Positions 15,031 to 24,451 of a DNA stretch of 64,000 bases are shown here, piece after piece. The stretch's first letter is position 1; each line of letters starts with the position of its first letter. The translations under genes and the position numbers were made by a program. Under the pieces are notes generated by a model, which worked only from the letters and a program-made list of their open reading frames with translations, was not told the origin of the DNA and did no database searches. Origin of the DNA: M3007 sp964484205 (lineage in GTDB: Bacteria > Bacteroidota > Bacteroidia > Chitinophagales > Saprospiraceae); contig CAZAEZ010000002.1 of the NCBI GenBank assembly GCA_964484205.1, forward strand, positions 230,093 through 294,092. The letters are read 5' to 3'.

Positions 15031-17466
15031 TCACTCGCTCCGCAAACTCTCCACAGGATTGGCCAGCGCCGCCCGCATACTCTGAAAACCCACGGTCAGA
15101 AAAGCCACCAGCCCGGCCACAACACCGGCCAGCACAAACACCCACCACTGCATGTCGATGCGGTAGGCAAAATCGGCCAGCCACTGGTTCATGAAGTAGT
15201 ACGCCACCGGCGAGGCCAGGAGCAGGGCCAGCAGCACGAGCTTCAGAAAATCCCGCGACAGCAGCCCGACAATGCCGCCTACCGATGCACCCAGCACTTT
15301 GCGCACGCCGATTTCCTTGACCCGCTGTTGCGCCGCATGGGTAGCCAGCCCAAATAGGCCCAGGCAGGAGATCAGGATGGCCAGCAAGCCGAAACCCTTG
15401 CAGGTGGCCGCCAGGCGGTTGTCGTCTTCATAAAACCGGGCAATTTCCTCGTCGAGGAAGCGGCCCTCAAACACTTGCTCGGGCATTACCTTGTCGAAGC
15501 TGCGTTGCAGGGCCGCCAGGGTGCCGGAAATATTGTCGGGGCGCAATTTCACCCCGGTAATCCAGTAATAATCGAGCAGGGTGGTCATGAGCAGCGGCTC
15601 GTGTTCCTGGTGCAGGCTGTGCGTGTGAAAATCTTCCACTACGCCGGTCAGCTCCACCGGCCTGCCGCCGCCGAGGTAGAGTTTTTGGCCGACCACTTCC
15701 GCCGGATCGTCGATGCCCAGTTTGCGCAGCAAAGTCCTGTTCACTACGCCCTTGCGGATGGTGTCGGAGGGGTCGTACCAGGCGCCGGCCAGCAGTTTCA
15801 GGCCATAGGTTTTTTGGTAATCGGCATCGCAAAATTTAAGGCTGATGGCGTAAGACTCGTCTTCGGGCCGGGAAGCGTAGCGGAAATTCTGCGCCCAGGT
15901 ATTCCCCGACAGGGGTTGGTCGCTGCTGTAGCTCACCGTTTCCACCGTCGGGATTTGGAGCAGCTCCTGCTTCAGCGCCGTATGCCGGGCCAGGGCCGAG
16001 CTGTCGACACCCACGCCGAAGGTGTACACCAGGTCTTGGGCAAAACCCAGATCGCGGGAGCGGATGTAGTCCAGCTGCATCAGCGTAATGATGGCGCCGA
16101 TGATCAGGCCCTGCGCAATGATAAATTGCAAAACAACCAGCGATTTGCGCAGGGAAGCGCCGGCAAATTTGTTTTGCTGAACGGTGTTTTTCAAGGCCGT
16201 TACCGGTTTAAAATTGGCCAACGCCAGGGCAGGGTAGAGCCCCGCGAACAGGGTGACCACACCCGCCAGTAGTCCCATGAACACCCAAACGGTGGCATCG
16301 GCGAAAAAAGGCAGGGTATCGGGCACGTCGGAAACGTATTTGAGCAAGGGGGCGCAAAGGGAGGCCAGTCCGGCGCCGGCCAGCACAGCCACCACCACCA
16401 CAAGGCCTGTTTCGCTCAGAAATTGACCGGCCAACTGGCTCCGGCCCCCGCCGAGTGTTTTCCGCACGCCCACTTCTTTGGCCCGCAGGGCCGACTGGGC
16501 GGTGGCCAGGTTGATGAAATTGAAGCAGGCCATCACCAGGATCAGGATGCCGATACCGGCCAGGATGCGGAGCCGGGCCTTGCTCACCCGGTGCGTGCCG
16601 GAGTTGTTCAGGTCTTCGTTGAAATGCAGGTCGGACAGCGGCTGCAGAAAGTGCACCCGGCTTTTGCGGCGGCGGTTGTTGGCCTGGTATTCCGTTTCGC
16701 CCACTTTTGCCAGGGCTGCATTGGCGGCGTCCAGTTGGTCGGGTTTGGTCAGGAGGGCAAACACCTGGTTGTTGGAGCTGCAACTGCCCCATTCGTAGTT
16801 GTAGAAAAAATAATCGGGGTAGGCCTTGAAGGTTTCCCAACTGGAAAAAAACGGGCTGGGAAAATCGCAGTCGTCCGGCAGGTCGGCCACTACGCCGGTG
16901 ACGGTGGCCGTCACCACGTTGTCCAGCACCAGCTGCTGCCCCATGGCGGCTTCGGGGCTCGCGAAAAATTTGCGGGCATAGCGTTCGGTCAGCACAAGGA
17001 CGTTGGGCGCCGACACCGCCGTTTCCGGATTGCCCGCCAGCCACCGGAGGTTGAATATTTTAAAAAAAGCCGGCTCCACGAAAAAGGCGGTCTCCCCTTC
17101 GTCCATGTTGAATTTTTTCAAGGGCGGACCGCCATCCGGGTTGGGTTGCGAGAGCGTTGCCCAAAATTCATGGGTACGGCTCATCCGCTCAAACTGCGGC
17201 ACCGTTTGCGCCATCACATCCATCGCCGGAATAGGCGTGCAGGTGCTGGGTTTTTGCTCGCCGTCGGCATTGGTTACCCGGGCCACCACCCGCCCGATGC
17301 GGGCATAGTTTTCAAAATTTTTGTTGAAACCCAATTCGTAGCGCACCATGCGAAAGATCAGCAGCGCGGCAGCCACACCAACCGTTAGCCCGATCAGGGT
17401 AACGGCGGTGTAAATCTTGTTTTTCCGGAGGGTTCTGAACGCAATTTTCAGGTTGTTTGCAAACAT
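15031..17466 (-). CDS. ABC transporter permease, FtsX/MacB type
   Basis: An 811-residue permease with the duplicated MacB-periplasmic-core/FtsX layout common in Bacteroidota. There is an N-terminal membrane helix (about 20-42), then a periplasmic domain. The first FtsX helices follow (near 295-400, with KEVGVRKTLGG), then a second periplasmic domain and the last FtsX block (KEIGVRKVLGASVGGIVGLL near 715). Such proteins use a separate ATPase to work as mechanotransmission exporters or lipoprotein extruders. No ATPase gene is adjacent, so it is an orphan permease here. The start MFANNLKIAFRTLRKNK is typical. Confidence 0.92.
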   Translation of the reverse strand: MFANNLKIAFRTLRKNKIYTAVTLIGLTVGVAAALLIFRMVRYELGFNKNFENYARIGRVVARVTNADGEQKPSTCTPIPAMDVMAQTVPQFERMSRTHEFWATLSQPNPDGGPPLKKFNMDEGETAFFVEPAFFKIFNLRWLAGNPETAVSAPNVLVLTERYARKFFASPEAAMGQQLVLDNVVTATVTGVVADLPDDCDFPSPFFSSWETFKAYPDYFFYNYEWGSCSSNNQVFALLTKPDQLDAANAALAKVGETEYQANNRRRKSRVHFLQPLSDLHFNEDLNNSGTHRVSKARLRILAGIGILILVMACFNFINLATAQSALRAKEVGVRKTLGGGRSQLAGQFLSETGLVVVVAVLAGAGLASLCAPLLKYVSDVPDTLPFFADATVWVFMGLLAGVVTLFAGLYPALALANFKPVTALKNTVQQNKFAGASLRKSLVVLQFIIAQGLIIGAIITLMQLDYIRSRDLGFAQDLVYTFGVGVDSSALARHTALKQELLQIPTVETVSYSSDQPLSGNTWAQNFRYASRPEDESYAISLKFCDADYQKTYGLKLLAGAWYDPSDTIRKGVVNRTLLRKLGIDDPAEVVGQKLYLGGGRPVELTGVVEDFHTHSLHQEHEPLLMTTLLDYYWITGVKLRPDNISGTLAALQRSFDKVMPEQVFEGRFLDEEIARFYEDDNRLAATCKGFGLLAILISCLGLFGLATHAAQQRVKEIGVRKVLGASVGGIVGLLSRDFLKLVLLALLLASPVAYYFMNQWLADFAYRIDMQWWVFVLAGVVAGLVAFLTVGFQSMRAALANPVESLRSE

Positions 17467-18014
17467 GGCTGTTGTGTTGAAAAGTGGTCGAGCGCAAGGA
17501 TGTGCTTCAGCGCAACTAAATCTGTTTCAATTGGCGTGCCAGCCAGATAACATGCTGAAAACCAGTTGAAATGATTGCCGGAATCTGAAAACGGTGTTCG
17601 TTTCCGGACAGCCGGGTGTGCGTTGGTGGACAGTGTGGCCGGTTGTTTTTTACCACGAGGTATGGAGGACGCGGAGGCACTTTTTTCCGTCCTGTGGCTT
17701 CAAGCCTGTTCAGTACACCCAAGTTGTTTGTATTGAAATTTGAAAAGTGTACACCCCCTCTAAAATGCTCAATACTACGTTGCCACGAAAATTACTTGTG
17801 CCGAATATTGTATTCAGATGGCTCGCTGCGCTGAAAGAAATCCGGCTGATAACGGCCGACGTGAAAAGCGATATATCCCCGGAAAGAAATGCCCTACCTG
17901 TATTGCTCTATCGGGAATTTTCAAGTCAACATTTCCCATTGACCTGATTTCTGTATTTTTGATCACGCTCTCCAATTCTGCGTATCCCAGTCACCTTAAA
18001 AATGCGCTGCCAAT
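17467..18014. other. Intergenic region, 548 bp, no gene seen
   Basis: This gap separates divergent genes and should hold the promoters of the permease and of the first caspase-like gene. I see no supported reading frame or tRNA. A decayed copy of the ACCACGGAGGCACGGAG-type repeat lies near 17649-17685. The part from about 17740 to 18000 is clearly AT-richer. Confidence 0.5.
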
Positions 18015-20672
18015 ATGAAAATGCCTGCCCTGTCCTTGTCACTGGTGCTCTTTTCTTTTTGTCTTCCTGCGCCGCTGCCCGCCCAGGAAAAACCCGCCTC
18101 CGGCGCCGCTACGGCGGGTAAGGGCGCCGCGCCCCTCTCCATCCCGCAGGGGGCGACGGCGCGGGTCGCCCCTACGACCCGCGCCGTCGTCATCGGCATC
18201 TCCGACTACCGCGAACCCCTCATCCCCGACCTGCGCTTCGCCGACCGCGACGCCGGGGCATTCGCCGACTGGCTGCGCGCACCCGACGGCGCCGCACTTC
18301 CCGACTCGAACATCATTTTTCTCGCCAACGAAAAAGCCACCACCGCGAAAATGATCGTCGCGCTCGACTGGCTCATCGAGGCCAGCCAACCGGGCGACCG
18401 GGCCTTCATCTATTTCAGCGGGCACGGCGACGTGGAGCGGGTCACCAAATTTGGTCTCGGCTACCTGCTTTCCCACGATTCGCCGCCTGCGGTTTATGGC
18501 GCCGGGGCATTTCCGCTTCATTACTTGCAAGCCATCCTGACGACGCTTTCTGAAAACGACGTGCAGGTTTTTATCATCACCGATGCCTGCCGGGCGGGCA
18601 AATTAGCCGGTAGCGATGCCAAAGGCGCGCAGGCCACCGCGGCCCAATTGGCGCAGCAATTTGCCAACGAGATCAAGCTGCTGAGTTGCCAGCCCGACGA
18701 GTTCAGCCTCGAAGGCGCGCAGTGGGGCGGCGGACGCGGACTGTTTTCCTACCACCTCGAAGACGCGCTGTACGGCTTTGCCGACGCCAATGCCGATGAA
18801 AGCGTGGATATGTACGAACTGCGTCGCTACCTGGAAGAAAAAGTGCGCGCCGAAGCCGACCCGGAAAGCCAGGTGCCCATGGTGTTGGGGCCGCCCAGAA
18901 CCGCCATCGCCACGCCCGGGCGCGCGGCCGTCGCCGCCCGACGGGCGGAAAAAAGCGACAGGCCCGCGCCCTTTCAGGCTATCGAAAACCGGGGACTGGA
19001 AGCCCTGCTGCTGGCCGATGCGGACAGCAATCTGCGCCGCTTGTACGACCGCTTTCTGGCAGCGGTAGACTCCGGGCGGCTCCTGTCGCCGCCCGACGAC
19101 TGCGCCGATGGCTATTTCCGGCAACTCGAAAACCACCCGGATATGGCCGCCCTGCGGGGAAGTATGAAACGCCGGCTGGCGGCGGCGCTTATCGAGGACG
19201 GGCAGGTGGTTGTCAATAAAGTGCTGCAAACCGACCCGCAGGTGCTCGACAACATTTGGGCAAAGCGGGTGAATTACGACCACTTGCCCGCCTATTTTGA
19301 ACGCGCTACTGAAATTCTGGGGGAAACCCATTACGCCTGGCGGGATTTGAAGGCGAAGGAGTTTTATTTTCGGGCGATGACGATTCGGAGGGAGAACTAT
19401 CCGGACAGTAGTGCGGACTGGAGAACAAATGAAAAAAGAAGACATCTTAATGCCGCATTGTCAATAGACAGCACGATTGCAATAGCTTACCAAGCACTTG
19501 GATATACATATGAAACAACTCAAGAACGGCGTGTATTTTACATGAAAAAGGCAGTTGAGATGGCTCCCAATTGGGCCTTAGGCTACAATCAATTAGGAGC
19601 TTCCTTTTCAATTGAGGCTCCGTTGAGAATATCCTATTACAAAAAAGCCATCGAACTGGACTCCAATTTTTTATCATCCTACAATTGGATTTCATGGAGA
19701 TATGACGACCTCGGCAAACCAGATTCTGCTGTTTTCTGGCGGCGGCTCTACATTGCAAAATTCAATCAGAAATTTCAACAAGACTCCAGTGCTATCACAG
19801 CTTATGAATGGAAAGATCTTGGAAATGCTTATTGGGGATTAAGAGAGTTTGAAAAAGCCAAGTCATTATTATTATTGAGTGAAAAAATTTCAGGGGGAAA
19901 AATGGTTTCGGTGTATTTTAACCTAACCGTGGTTTATACGGACTTGATGGAATTTGAAATTGCTGTCGAGGTTCTCAATAAAGCAATTGCAAACTCAAAT
20001 TTCAACCAGCGACAGACTTGGGGCGGAAACCCAGCCAATATCTATTTCAATTTTTTGTTTGATAATAAAAAAGCTGTCGAAGCATACTCCAAATCTAAGG
20101 ATAAAGTGAACATTACAGATGTTCAGCTATGGTATTTAATGGATGTACCGACGGCATTTAATCTAGCCTCAACAAGACTTGTTGATACTGAATCAAAGGG
20201 CCTTGAAGTTTTTGCGTTTTATGCAGGTGAGGCGGCACTTAAATTGGGACTGGCGGATACAGCGGCCTTTTATTTCACACAGGTCGTTGAAATGGCAGAA
20301 ATTGAGTTCAATCCCAACGATTATGAGATGCCAGAATACCTTTTTGCAGCCCTCGCTTACGACCGCCTCGGCAGAACGGAAGATGCTCGCCAACTCATCG
20401 AAAAGGCAAAATCCGAACTGGAAGACGATCCCTGGCTGCATTTCAACCTCGCCCGGTATTACGCCAACACCGGCCGCCCGGAAGCCGCTATCGAATCGCT
20501 CTACAAAGCCTTCAAACTGGGCTGGCAACCGAACCCGCTCCTTTGGCTGGAAGGCACCCTCTGCGACCACCTGCTCAACCCCATCCGCGAGACGGAGGCA
20601 TACAAGCAATTGGTTTTGAAACATTTTCCGAAATATTACGACATCGCCACCCGTGTGCCGGGCAAGCGTTGA
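18015..20672 (+). CDS. Secreted caspase-like (peptidase C14) protein with EF-hand-like loop and TPRs
   Basis: An 885-residue protein with a signal peptide (about 1-24). An Ala/Pro linker partly encoded by palindromic repeats comes next, then a caspase-fold domain starting AVVIGISDY. The catalytic dyad is intact: H137 (FSGHGD) and C192 (TDACRAG). Straight after the domain, D257-E268 (DANADESVDMYE) resembles an EF-hand calcium loop. TPR-like helical repeats fill about 430-885. The export signal places it outside the cytoplasm. Two related genes follow or lie further on (20713 and 56065). Bases from about 19420 to 20330 are AT-richer than both flanks. Substrate and calcium dependence are unknown. 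Confidence 0.88.
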   Translation: MKMPALSLSLVLFSFCLPAPLPAQEKPASGAATAGKGAAPLSIPQGATARVAPTTRAVVIGISDYREPLIPDLRFADRDAGAFADWLRAPDGAALPDSNIIFLANEKATTAKMIVALDWLIEASQPGDRAFIYFSGHGDVERVTKFGLGYLLSHDSPPAVYGAGAFPLHYLQAILTTLSENDVQVFIITDACRAGKLAGSDAKGAQATAAQLAQQFANEIKLLSCQPDEFSLEGAQWGGGRGLFSYHLEDALYGFADANADESVDMYELRRYLEEKVRAEADPESQVPMVLGPPRTAIATPGRAAVAARRAEKSDRPAPFQAIENRGLEALLLADADSNLRRLYDRFLAAVDSGRLLSPPDDCADGYFRQLENHPDMAALRGSMKRRLAAALIEDGQVVVNKVLQTDPQVLDNIWAKRVNYDHLPAYFERATEILGETHYAWRDLKAKEFYFRAMTIRRENYPDSSADWRTNEKRRHLNAALSIDSTIAIAYQALGYTYETTQERRVFYMKKAVEMAPNWALGYNQLGASFSIEAPLRISYYKKAIELDSNFLSSYNWISWRYDDLGKPDSAVFWRRLYIAKFNQKFQQDSSAITAYEWKDLGNAYWGLREFEKAKSLLLLSEKISGGKMVSVYFNLTVVYTDLMEFEIAVEVLNKAIANSNFNQRQTWGGNPANIYFNFLFDNKKAVEAYSKSKDKVNITDVQLWYLMDVPTAFNLASTRLVDTESKGLEVFAFYAGEAALKLGLADTAAFYFTQVVEMAEIEFNPNDYEMPEYLFAALAYDRLGRTEDARQLIEKAKSELEDDPWLHFNLARYYANTGRPEAAIESLYKAFKLGWQPNPLLWLEGTLCDHLLNPIRETEAYKQLVLKHFPKYYDIATRVPGKR
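18093..18173. repeat. Two in-frame palindromic repeats in the caspase linker
   Basis: CCCGCCTCCGG...ACGGCGGG (18093-18118) and GGGCGACGGCGCGGGTCGCC (centre near 18160) are GC-rich inverted repeats. They encode the Ala/Pro-rich linker between signal peptide and protease domain. Close relatives lie at 20779-20857 and 23435-23514. Confidence 0.7.
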
Positions 20673-20712
20673 CGGTCGGGATTATCCTTTTTAAACTTCA
20701 AATTGAATCAAG

Positions 20713-23355
20713 ATGAAAAATAGATTGCTTGTCTTTCTGCTGCTCACCCCGGCTTTGGCAGTCGCTCAAACCGAAAAACCCGCCTCCGCTGAGGCTACCG
20801 CGGGTAAAGGCGCTGCGCCCCTCTCCACCCCGCAGGGGGCGACCGCAAGGGTCGCCCCTGCCACCCGCGCGGTGGTAGTCGGCATCTCCGACTACCAGGA
20901 CGAAGGCATCCCCGACCTGCAATATGCCCACCGCGATGCGGAGGCCTTCGTCGGGTGGCTTGCTAGCCCTGCTGGAGGTAGCGTGCCCCCGGAAAACATT
21001 CAGCTGTTGCTCAATGAAAAAGCCACCCTCGGCAACGTCGCCATGGCGCTCACCTGGCTGTATGAACAAAGCATCGAAGGCGACGGGGCCATTATCTGTT
21101 TCAGCGGACATGGCGACGTGGAAAAAGGCCTCTTCGGCCAACCGGGCTACTTGCTTTGTTACGACGCCCCACCGGTGGTGTACATGAGCGGCGGAGCGTT
21201 GCCCGTCAACAGCCTGCAGGTGGTGGTTACCACACTTTCACTGGATAAAAAAGCGCAGGTATTGATCGTCACCGATGCCTGCCGCGCGGGCAAGCTTGCC
21301 GGCTCGGCCACCGGCGGCGCTCAACTCACCACGGCCAACCTGGCTAAACAATTCGCTGGCGAAGTAAAACTCCTCTCCTGCCAACCCAACGAATTCAGCC
21401 TCGAAGGCGAACAGTGGGGTGGTGGGCGCGGCGCTTTTTCCTACCATCTGCTCGACGGCCTCTATGGCTTGGCCGACCGCGATGGCGACTTGCAGATCAA
21501 ACTTAAAGAGATCGGACGATACCTGGAAGACCGCGTGCCGCTGGAAACCGATCCGCAAGTTCAAAATCCGGTCATAGTGGGCGACCGCGAAGCCTGGCTT
21601 GCGCGCGTCGAACCTGCCCTGCTGGCACAGCGACAGACGGAAAAACAACAGGAACTAACTACTTTTTCACCCGGCGATATGCGCGGGCTGGAAGAACAAA
21701 TCCTGGCCGGGGCAGACTCCTCCATCCAGCAACTCTACCAAACCTACCTCGCCGCGGTAGAATCGGGCCGGCTGATGACTCCACAGGGCCATTCGGCCAA
21801 CGACTATTTCGAGGTCCTTATCCGGGAGCCCGCCATCGAACAACTGCACGGCTTTTTAAAGCGACATTTCGTTGCCGCGCTGATCGATGAGGCGCAGCAG
21901 GTGACGAACCGTTTGCTAAAAACCGACCCGGATGTCGTAAGCGACACCTGGTCGCGCCCGTTCGTATTCGATCACATCCCGGCCTACCTGGAGCGGGCAA
22001 CAGCGATTCTCGGGGTGCAGCATTTCTTTTATAAACAGCTGAAGGCGAAACAACACTACTTCGAAGCTAAAACTTACCGGAAAGACAACTACCCCAACCT
22101 GCCGGCAGATTCCCTTTTAAGAATGGCGGTTCGCAAAATGGAAGAAGGGCTTAGCTACGATTCAAACGCCACCTACATCTATGTCGAGCTGGGAATCACC
22201 TGGTTTTGGAGATTCCTTAAACCCGATAAAGCGATGGAATGTGCCAGGAAAGCCCTCGCACGCTCGCCTAATTGGGCCTATGCCCATTTTTTGGCAGGGA
22301 GATGTTTCTCCGAAGGCGAAGGAGATACGTTACAAGCGGCATTCCATTATCAAAAAGCGCTGGAACTGGATTCGCTCTTTCTGCTCCCCCTGCATGAATT
22401 GGCGCGTATGTATCTCTTTTGGGGAGTAAATGAAAAAATGGCTTTTTATCGCAACGAATTCATTCGAAAAGCTCAGGCATTGATTTTATCACGACCTGAA
22501 AAAGTTCCTGTTCATTATTTCACTTTATTGGGTTACCAACTAATGAATGCCGGGCGGTTGCAGGAAGCAGAGGAAGCCCTGTTGAAAGCGGAAGAACTGA
22601 CAAGACGCCAGGACTACTTTGTTTACGGTGTTTTGTCGCAGATTTACACCGCTACAGGACGCTTTGAAGATGCTGTAAGGGCACTTGAAAAATCGATCGA
22701 ACTGAACCCGCTTAATGTCCGGTTCGGGTATGCGGCTCTGGCTAATTTATATGAAATCGATCTGGATCAACCACTTAAAGCTGCTGAAGCCTATCAAATG
22801 GCACTTTCTATAGATTCGACAAATTTGATTGTAATATACCGGTATGCCAAAATGCTGCATGTAAAACTACACATGCTCCAGGAGGCTGTTTTGCTTTATG
22901 AAAAAGCAATGAGGTTGAATAGTCTCGACTTTTTTTCAGAGCCAATAGTTGAATTGGAACTCGCCATATTATATGCTGAAGTGGGCAGACAGGAGGAGGC
23001 AACTCAATTGTTCGAAAAAATTATCGAACGTTTACTGAACTCAGATGATCCGATGAAAATGAATCTGCTATGGCGAGCTTATTTGGGGATGGGCAAGTTG
23101 GATGTTATGAAGGAAGCCATTCATCATGCAATTGAAGCAGATCCCGACAACAACATGATTTTGTACCAGGCCGCATGCGTGTATTCCGTTGCCAAAAATG
23201 AACAAAAAGCGCTGGATTTGCTGGAACAAGCCTTGATTAAGGGTTTCAAGGTCGAAAGTTGGTTAAATGTTGATTCTGATCTGGAAAACATCCGCCAATC
23301 AGCCGGCTTTAATGCATTAATGAAAAAATACTTCCCCGACAAATTCAAAAACTGA
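20713..23355 (+). CDS. Secreted caspase-like protein with EF-hand-like loop and TPRs, paralogue 2
   Basis: An 880-residue paralogue of the preceding gene. It has a signal peptide (about 1-19) and a repeat-encoded linker (PASAEATAGKGAAP). The caspase fold has H133 (FSGHGD) and C190 (TDACRAG). An EF-hand-like loop follows at D255-E266 (DRDGDLQIKLKE), then TPRs from about 460 to the end. Only 40 bp separate it from paralogue 1, so it may be cotranscribed or arise from tandem duplication. The protease halves are much more alike than the TPR halves, which suggests a conserved enzyme with diverging recognition or scaffold parts (inference). Confidence 0.88.
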   Translation: MKNRLLVFLLLTPALAVAQTEKPASAEATAGKGAAPLSTPQGATARVAPATRAVVVGISDYQDEGIPDLQYAHRDAEAFVGWLASPAGGSVPPENIQLLLNEKATLGNVAMALTWLYEQSIEGDGAIICFSGHGDVEKGLFGQPGYLLCYDAPPVVYMSGGALPVNSLQVVVTTLSLDKKAQVLIVTDACRAGKLAGSATGGAQLTTANLAKQFAGEVKLLSCQPNEFSLEGEQWGGGRGAFSYHLLDGLYGLADRDGDLQIKLKEIGRYLEDRVPLETDPQVQNPVIVGDREAWLARVEPALLAQRQTEKQQELTTFSPGDMRGLEEQILAGADSSIQQLYQTYLAAVESGRLMTPQGHSANDYFEVLIREPAIEQLHGFLKRHFVAALIDEAQQVTNRLLKTDPDVVSDTWSRPFVFDHIPAYLERATAILGVQHFFYKQLKAKQHYFEAKTYRKDNYPNLPADSLLRMAVRKMEEGLSYDSNATYIYVELGITWFWRFLKPDKAMECARKALARSPNWAYAHFLAGRCFSEGEGDTLQAAFHYQKALELDSLFLLPLHELARMYLFWGVNEKMAFYRNEFIRKAQALILSRPEKVPVHYFTLLGYQLMNAGRLQEAEEALLKAEELTRRQDYFVYGVLSQIYTATGRFEDAVRALEKSIELNPLNVRFGYAALANLYEIDLDQPLKAAEAYQMALSIDSTNLIVIYRYAKMLHVKLHMLQEAVLLYEKAMRLNSLDFFSEPIVELELAILYAEVGRQEEATQLFEKIIERLLNSDDPMKMNLLWRAYLGMGKLDVMKEAIHHAIEADPDNNMILYQAACVYSVAKNEQKALDLLEQALIKGFKVESWLNVDSDLENIRQSAGFNALMKKYFPDKFKN
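20779..20857. repeat. In-frame palindromic repeats in caspase paralogue 2
   Basis: CCCGCCTCCGCTGAGGCTAC followed by CGCGGG (20779-20804), and GGGCGACC-GCAAG-GGTCGCCC (about 20836-20857). The second hairpin has the same core as the insertion in the ECF sigma factor gene. Confidence 0.75.
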
Positions 23356-23365
23356 AACGCCTGCC

Positions 23366-23695
23366 ATGAAACGATCAACCTCGCTGTTTGCCGCTCTCCT
23401 GCTTACCGCCACGCTTACCGCCCAAACCGAAAAACCCGCCTCCGCTGAGACTTCGGCGGGTAAAGGCGTTGTGCCCATTTCCCCTCCGCATGAGGCGACC
23501 GCAAGGGTCGCCCCTGCCACCCGCGCGGTGGTGGTGGGCATCTCCGACTACCAGGATCCCGCCATCCCCGACCTGCGCTTCCCCGACTGCGATGCGGAGG
23601 CCTTCGCCGCCTGGCTGCGTTCGCCCGCAGGCGAAAGACTGCCCGAAACCCAGCCTGCGGCAGCGCTTTTTTACCGACAGGATTTGCAGGACTGA
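23366..23695 (+). pseudogene. Truncated caspase-like paralogue 3
   Basis: A 109-residue frame that begins as a third tandem copy: signal peptide, repeat-encoded linker, then AVVVGISDYQDPAIPDLRF. Homology stops near residue 94, before the catalytic His and Cys. The frame then runs into an inverted repeat and stops. There is no continuation downstream, where the RNA ligase family gene lies on the other strand. It is a gene remnant; translation of a short secreted peptide cannot be excluded. Confidence 0.82.
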
Positions 23696-23729
23696 CATGT
23701 TATCCTGTTTTTATCCTGCAAACCCTGTC
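23676..23729. repeat. Inverted repeat at the break of the caspase remnant
   Basis: GACAGGATTTGCAGGA (23676-23691) and TCCTGCAAACCCTGTC (23714-23729) pair with one mismatch. The stop codon of the truncated caspase gene lies inside. A CTCCGTGCCCTCC-type repeat follows at about 23757-23788. Confidence 0.7.
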
Positions 23730-23795
23730 TGAATAATTTTTTGCCGCAGGCAGCAACACTCCGTGCCCTCCATGCCTCCGAGGCAAAAAACCAAT

Positions 23796-24344
23796 CTACA
23801 AAAACGGAAAATCCGCATCAACCACCCACTTCCCGCCCGAATGCCGCAACAACGTAAGCCCATCGGCCAAAAAACTGCGGCGGAATTCCAGTGCCGAAAA
23901 GTGCGCCCAGGCTCGCGGAAAAATCCGCTCCTGCAAATCCCGGTGCGCGATGGTCATGTGCGGGTGAAAACCGTGGCCGGCTTTTCGCGACAAACCGATT
24001 TTTTGTTCCAACTGATGTTCGAGCGCTGCGGCCAATGCATCCAACTCCGGGTTGGGAGTTACAGCCACAAAAAGCACCCGCGGGGCAAAACAGCCAAAAT
24101 CCCGCAAACCAATGTTTAATGGAATTTGTGTTCTTGCAAACCCGGCCAATGCTGATTTCAGGGCAGGCAGTCGCTTGCTGTCCCACCGAAAGGGCGACAC
24201 CAGCGTGATGTGCGGCGGCGATTTGAGCGCATGGCTCGCACCAAAATGCCGGGCGCAATGGCGCTTAAATGCGGTAATCTCCGCTTGCAAGGCTGCATCG
24301 GGCAGCAAGGCGATAAAGAATAATGGAGGTGGGTCCGATTTCAA
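23796..24344 (-). CDS. 2'-5' RNA ligase / cyclic phosphodiesterase family protein
   Basis: A 182-residue member of the 2H phosphoesterase superfamily. The two signature H-x-T motifs are present at H45-I-T47 (PPHITLVSPF) and H129-M-T131 (FHPHMTIAHRD), spaced as in LigT/ThpR. These enzymes act on 2',5'- or 2',3'-cyclic phosphates in RNA; the exact substrate here is unknown. Length is normal for the family. It is convergent with the caspase remnant and has no obvious operon partner. Confidence 0.9.
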   Translation of the reverse strand: MKSDPPPLFFIALLPDAALQAEITAFKRHCARHFGASHALKSPPHITLVSPFRWDSKRLPALKSALAGFARTQIPLNIGLRDFGCFAPRVLFVAVTPNPELDALAAALEHQLEQKIGLSRKAGHGFHPHMTIAHRDLQERIFPRAWAHFSALEFRRSFLADGLTLLRHSGGKWVVDADFPFL

Positions 24345-24373
24345 TGGTCAACAGATTTTTTTAAACGTCGATA

Positions 24374-24428
24374 AACGTTGGCAGGGTTTCAAACCCTGCC
24401 AACGTTACGCGAAACCCTGCCGACGTTA
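24374..24428. repeat. GTTGGCAGGGTTT palindrome plus a partial second copy
   Basis: AACGTTGGCAGGGTTT (from 24374) pairs with AAACCCTGCCAACGTT (ending 24406). A further GAAACCCTGCCGACGTT half-copy ends at about 24427. It belongs to the same family as 5583 and 13777, and lies between the adhesin stop and the RNA ligase family gene. Confidence 0.8.
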
Positions 24429-24451
24429 GTCAGACGTTAAATTGCCACAAT

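Noticed and set aside
13807..23695. Defence island including toxin-antitoxin and caspase-like genes
   Set aside because: The caspase-like proteins carry signal peptides and so are exported; no CBASS, retron or CRISPR component is nearby.
23796..24429. Overlapping plus- and minus-strand frames around the RNA ligase family gene
   Set aside because: Only the minus-strand frame with both H-x-T motifs is credible.
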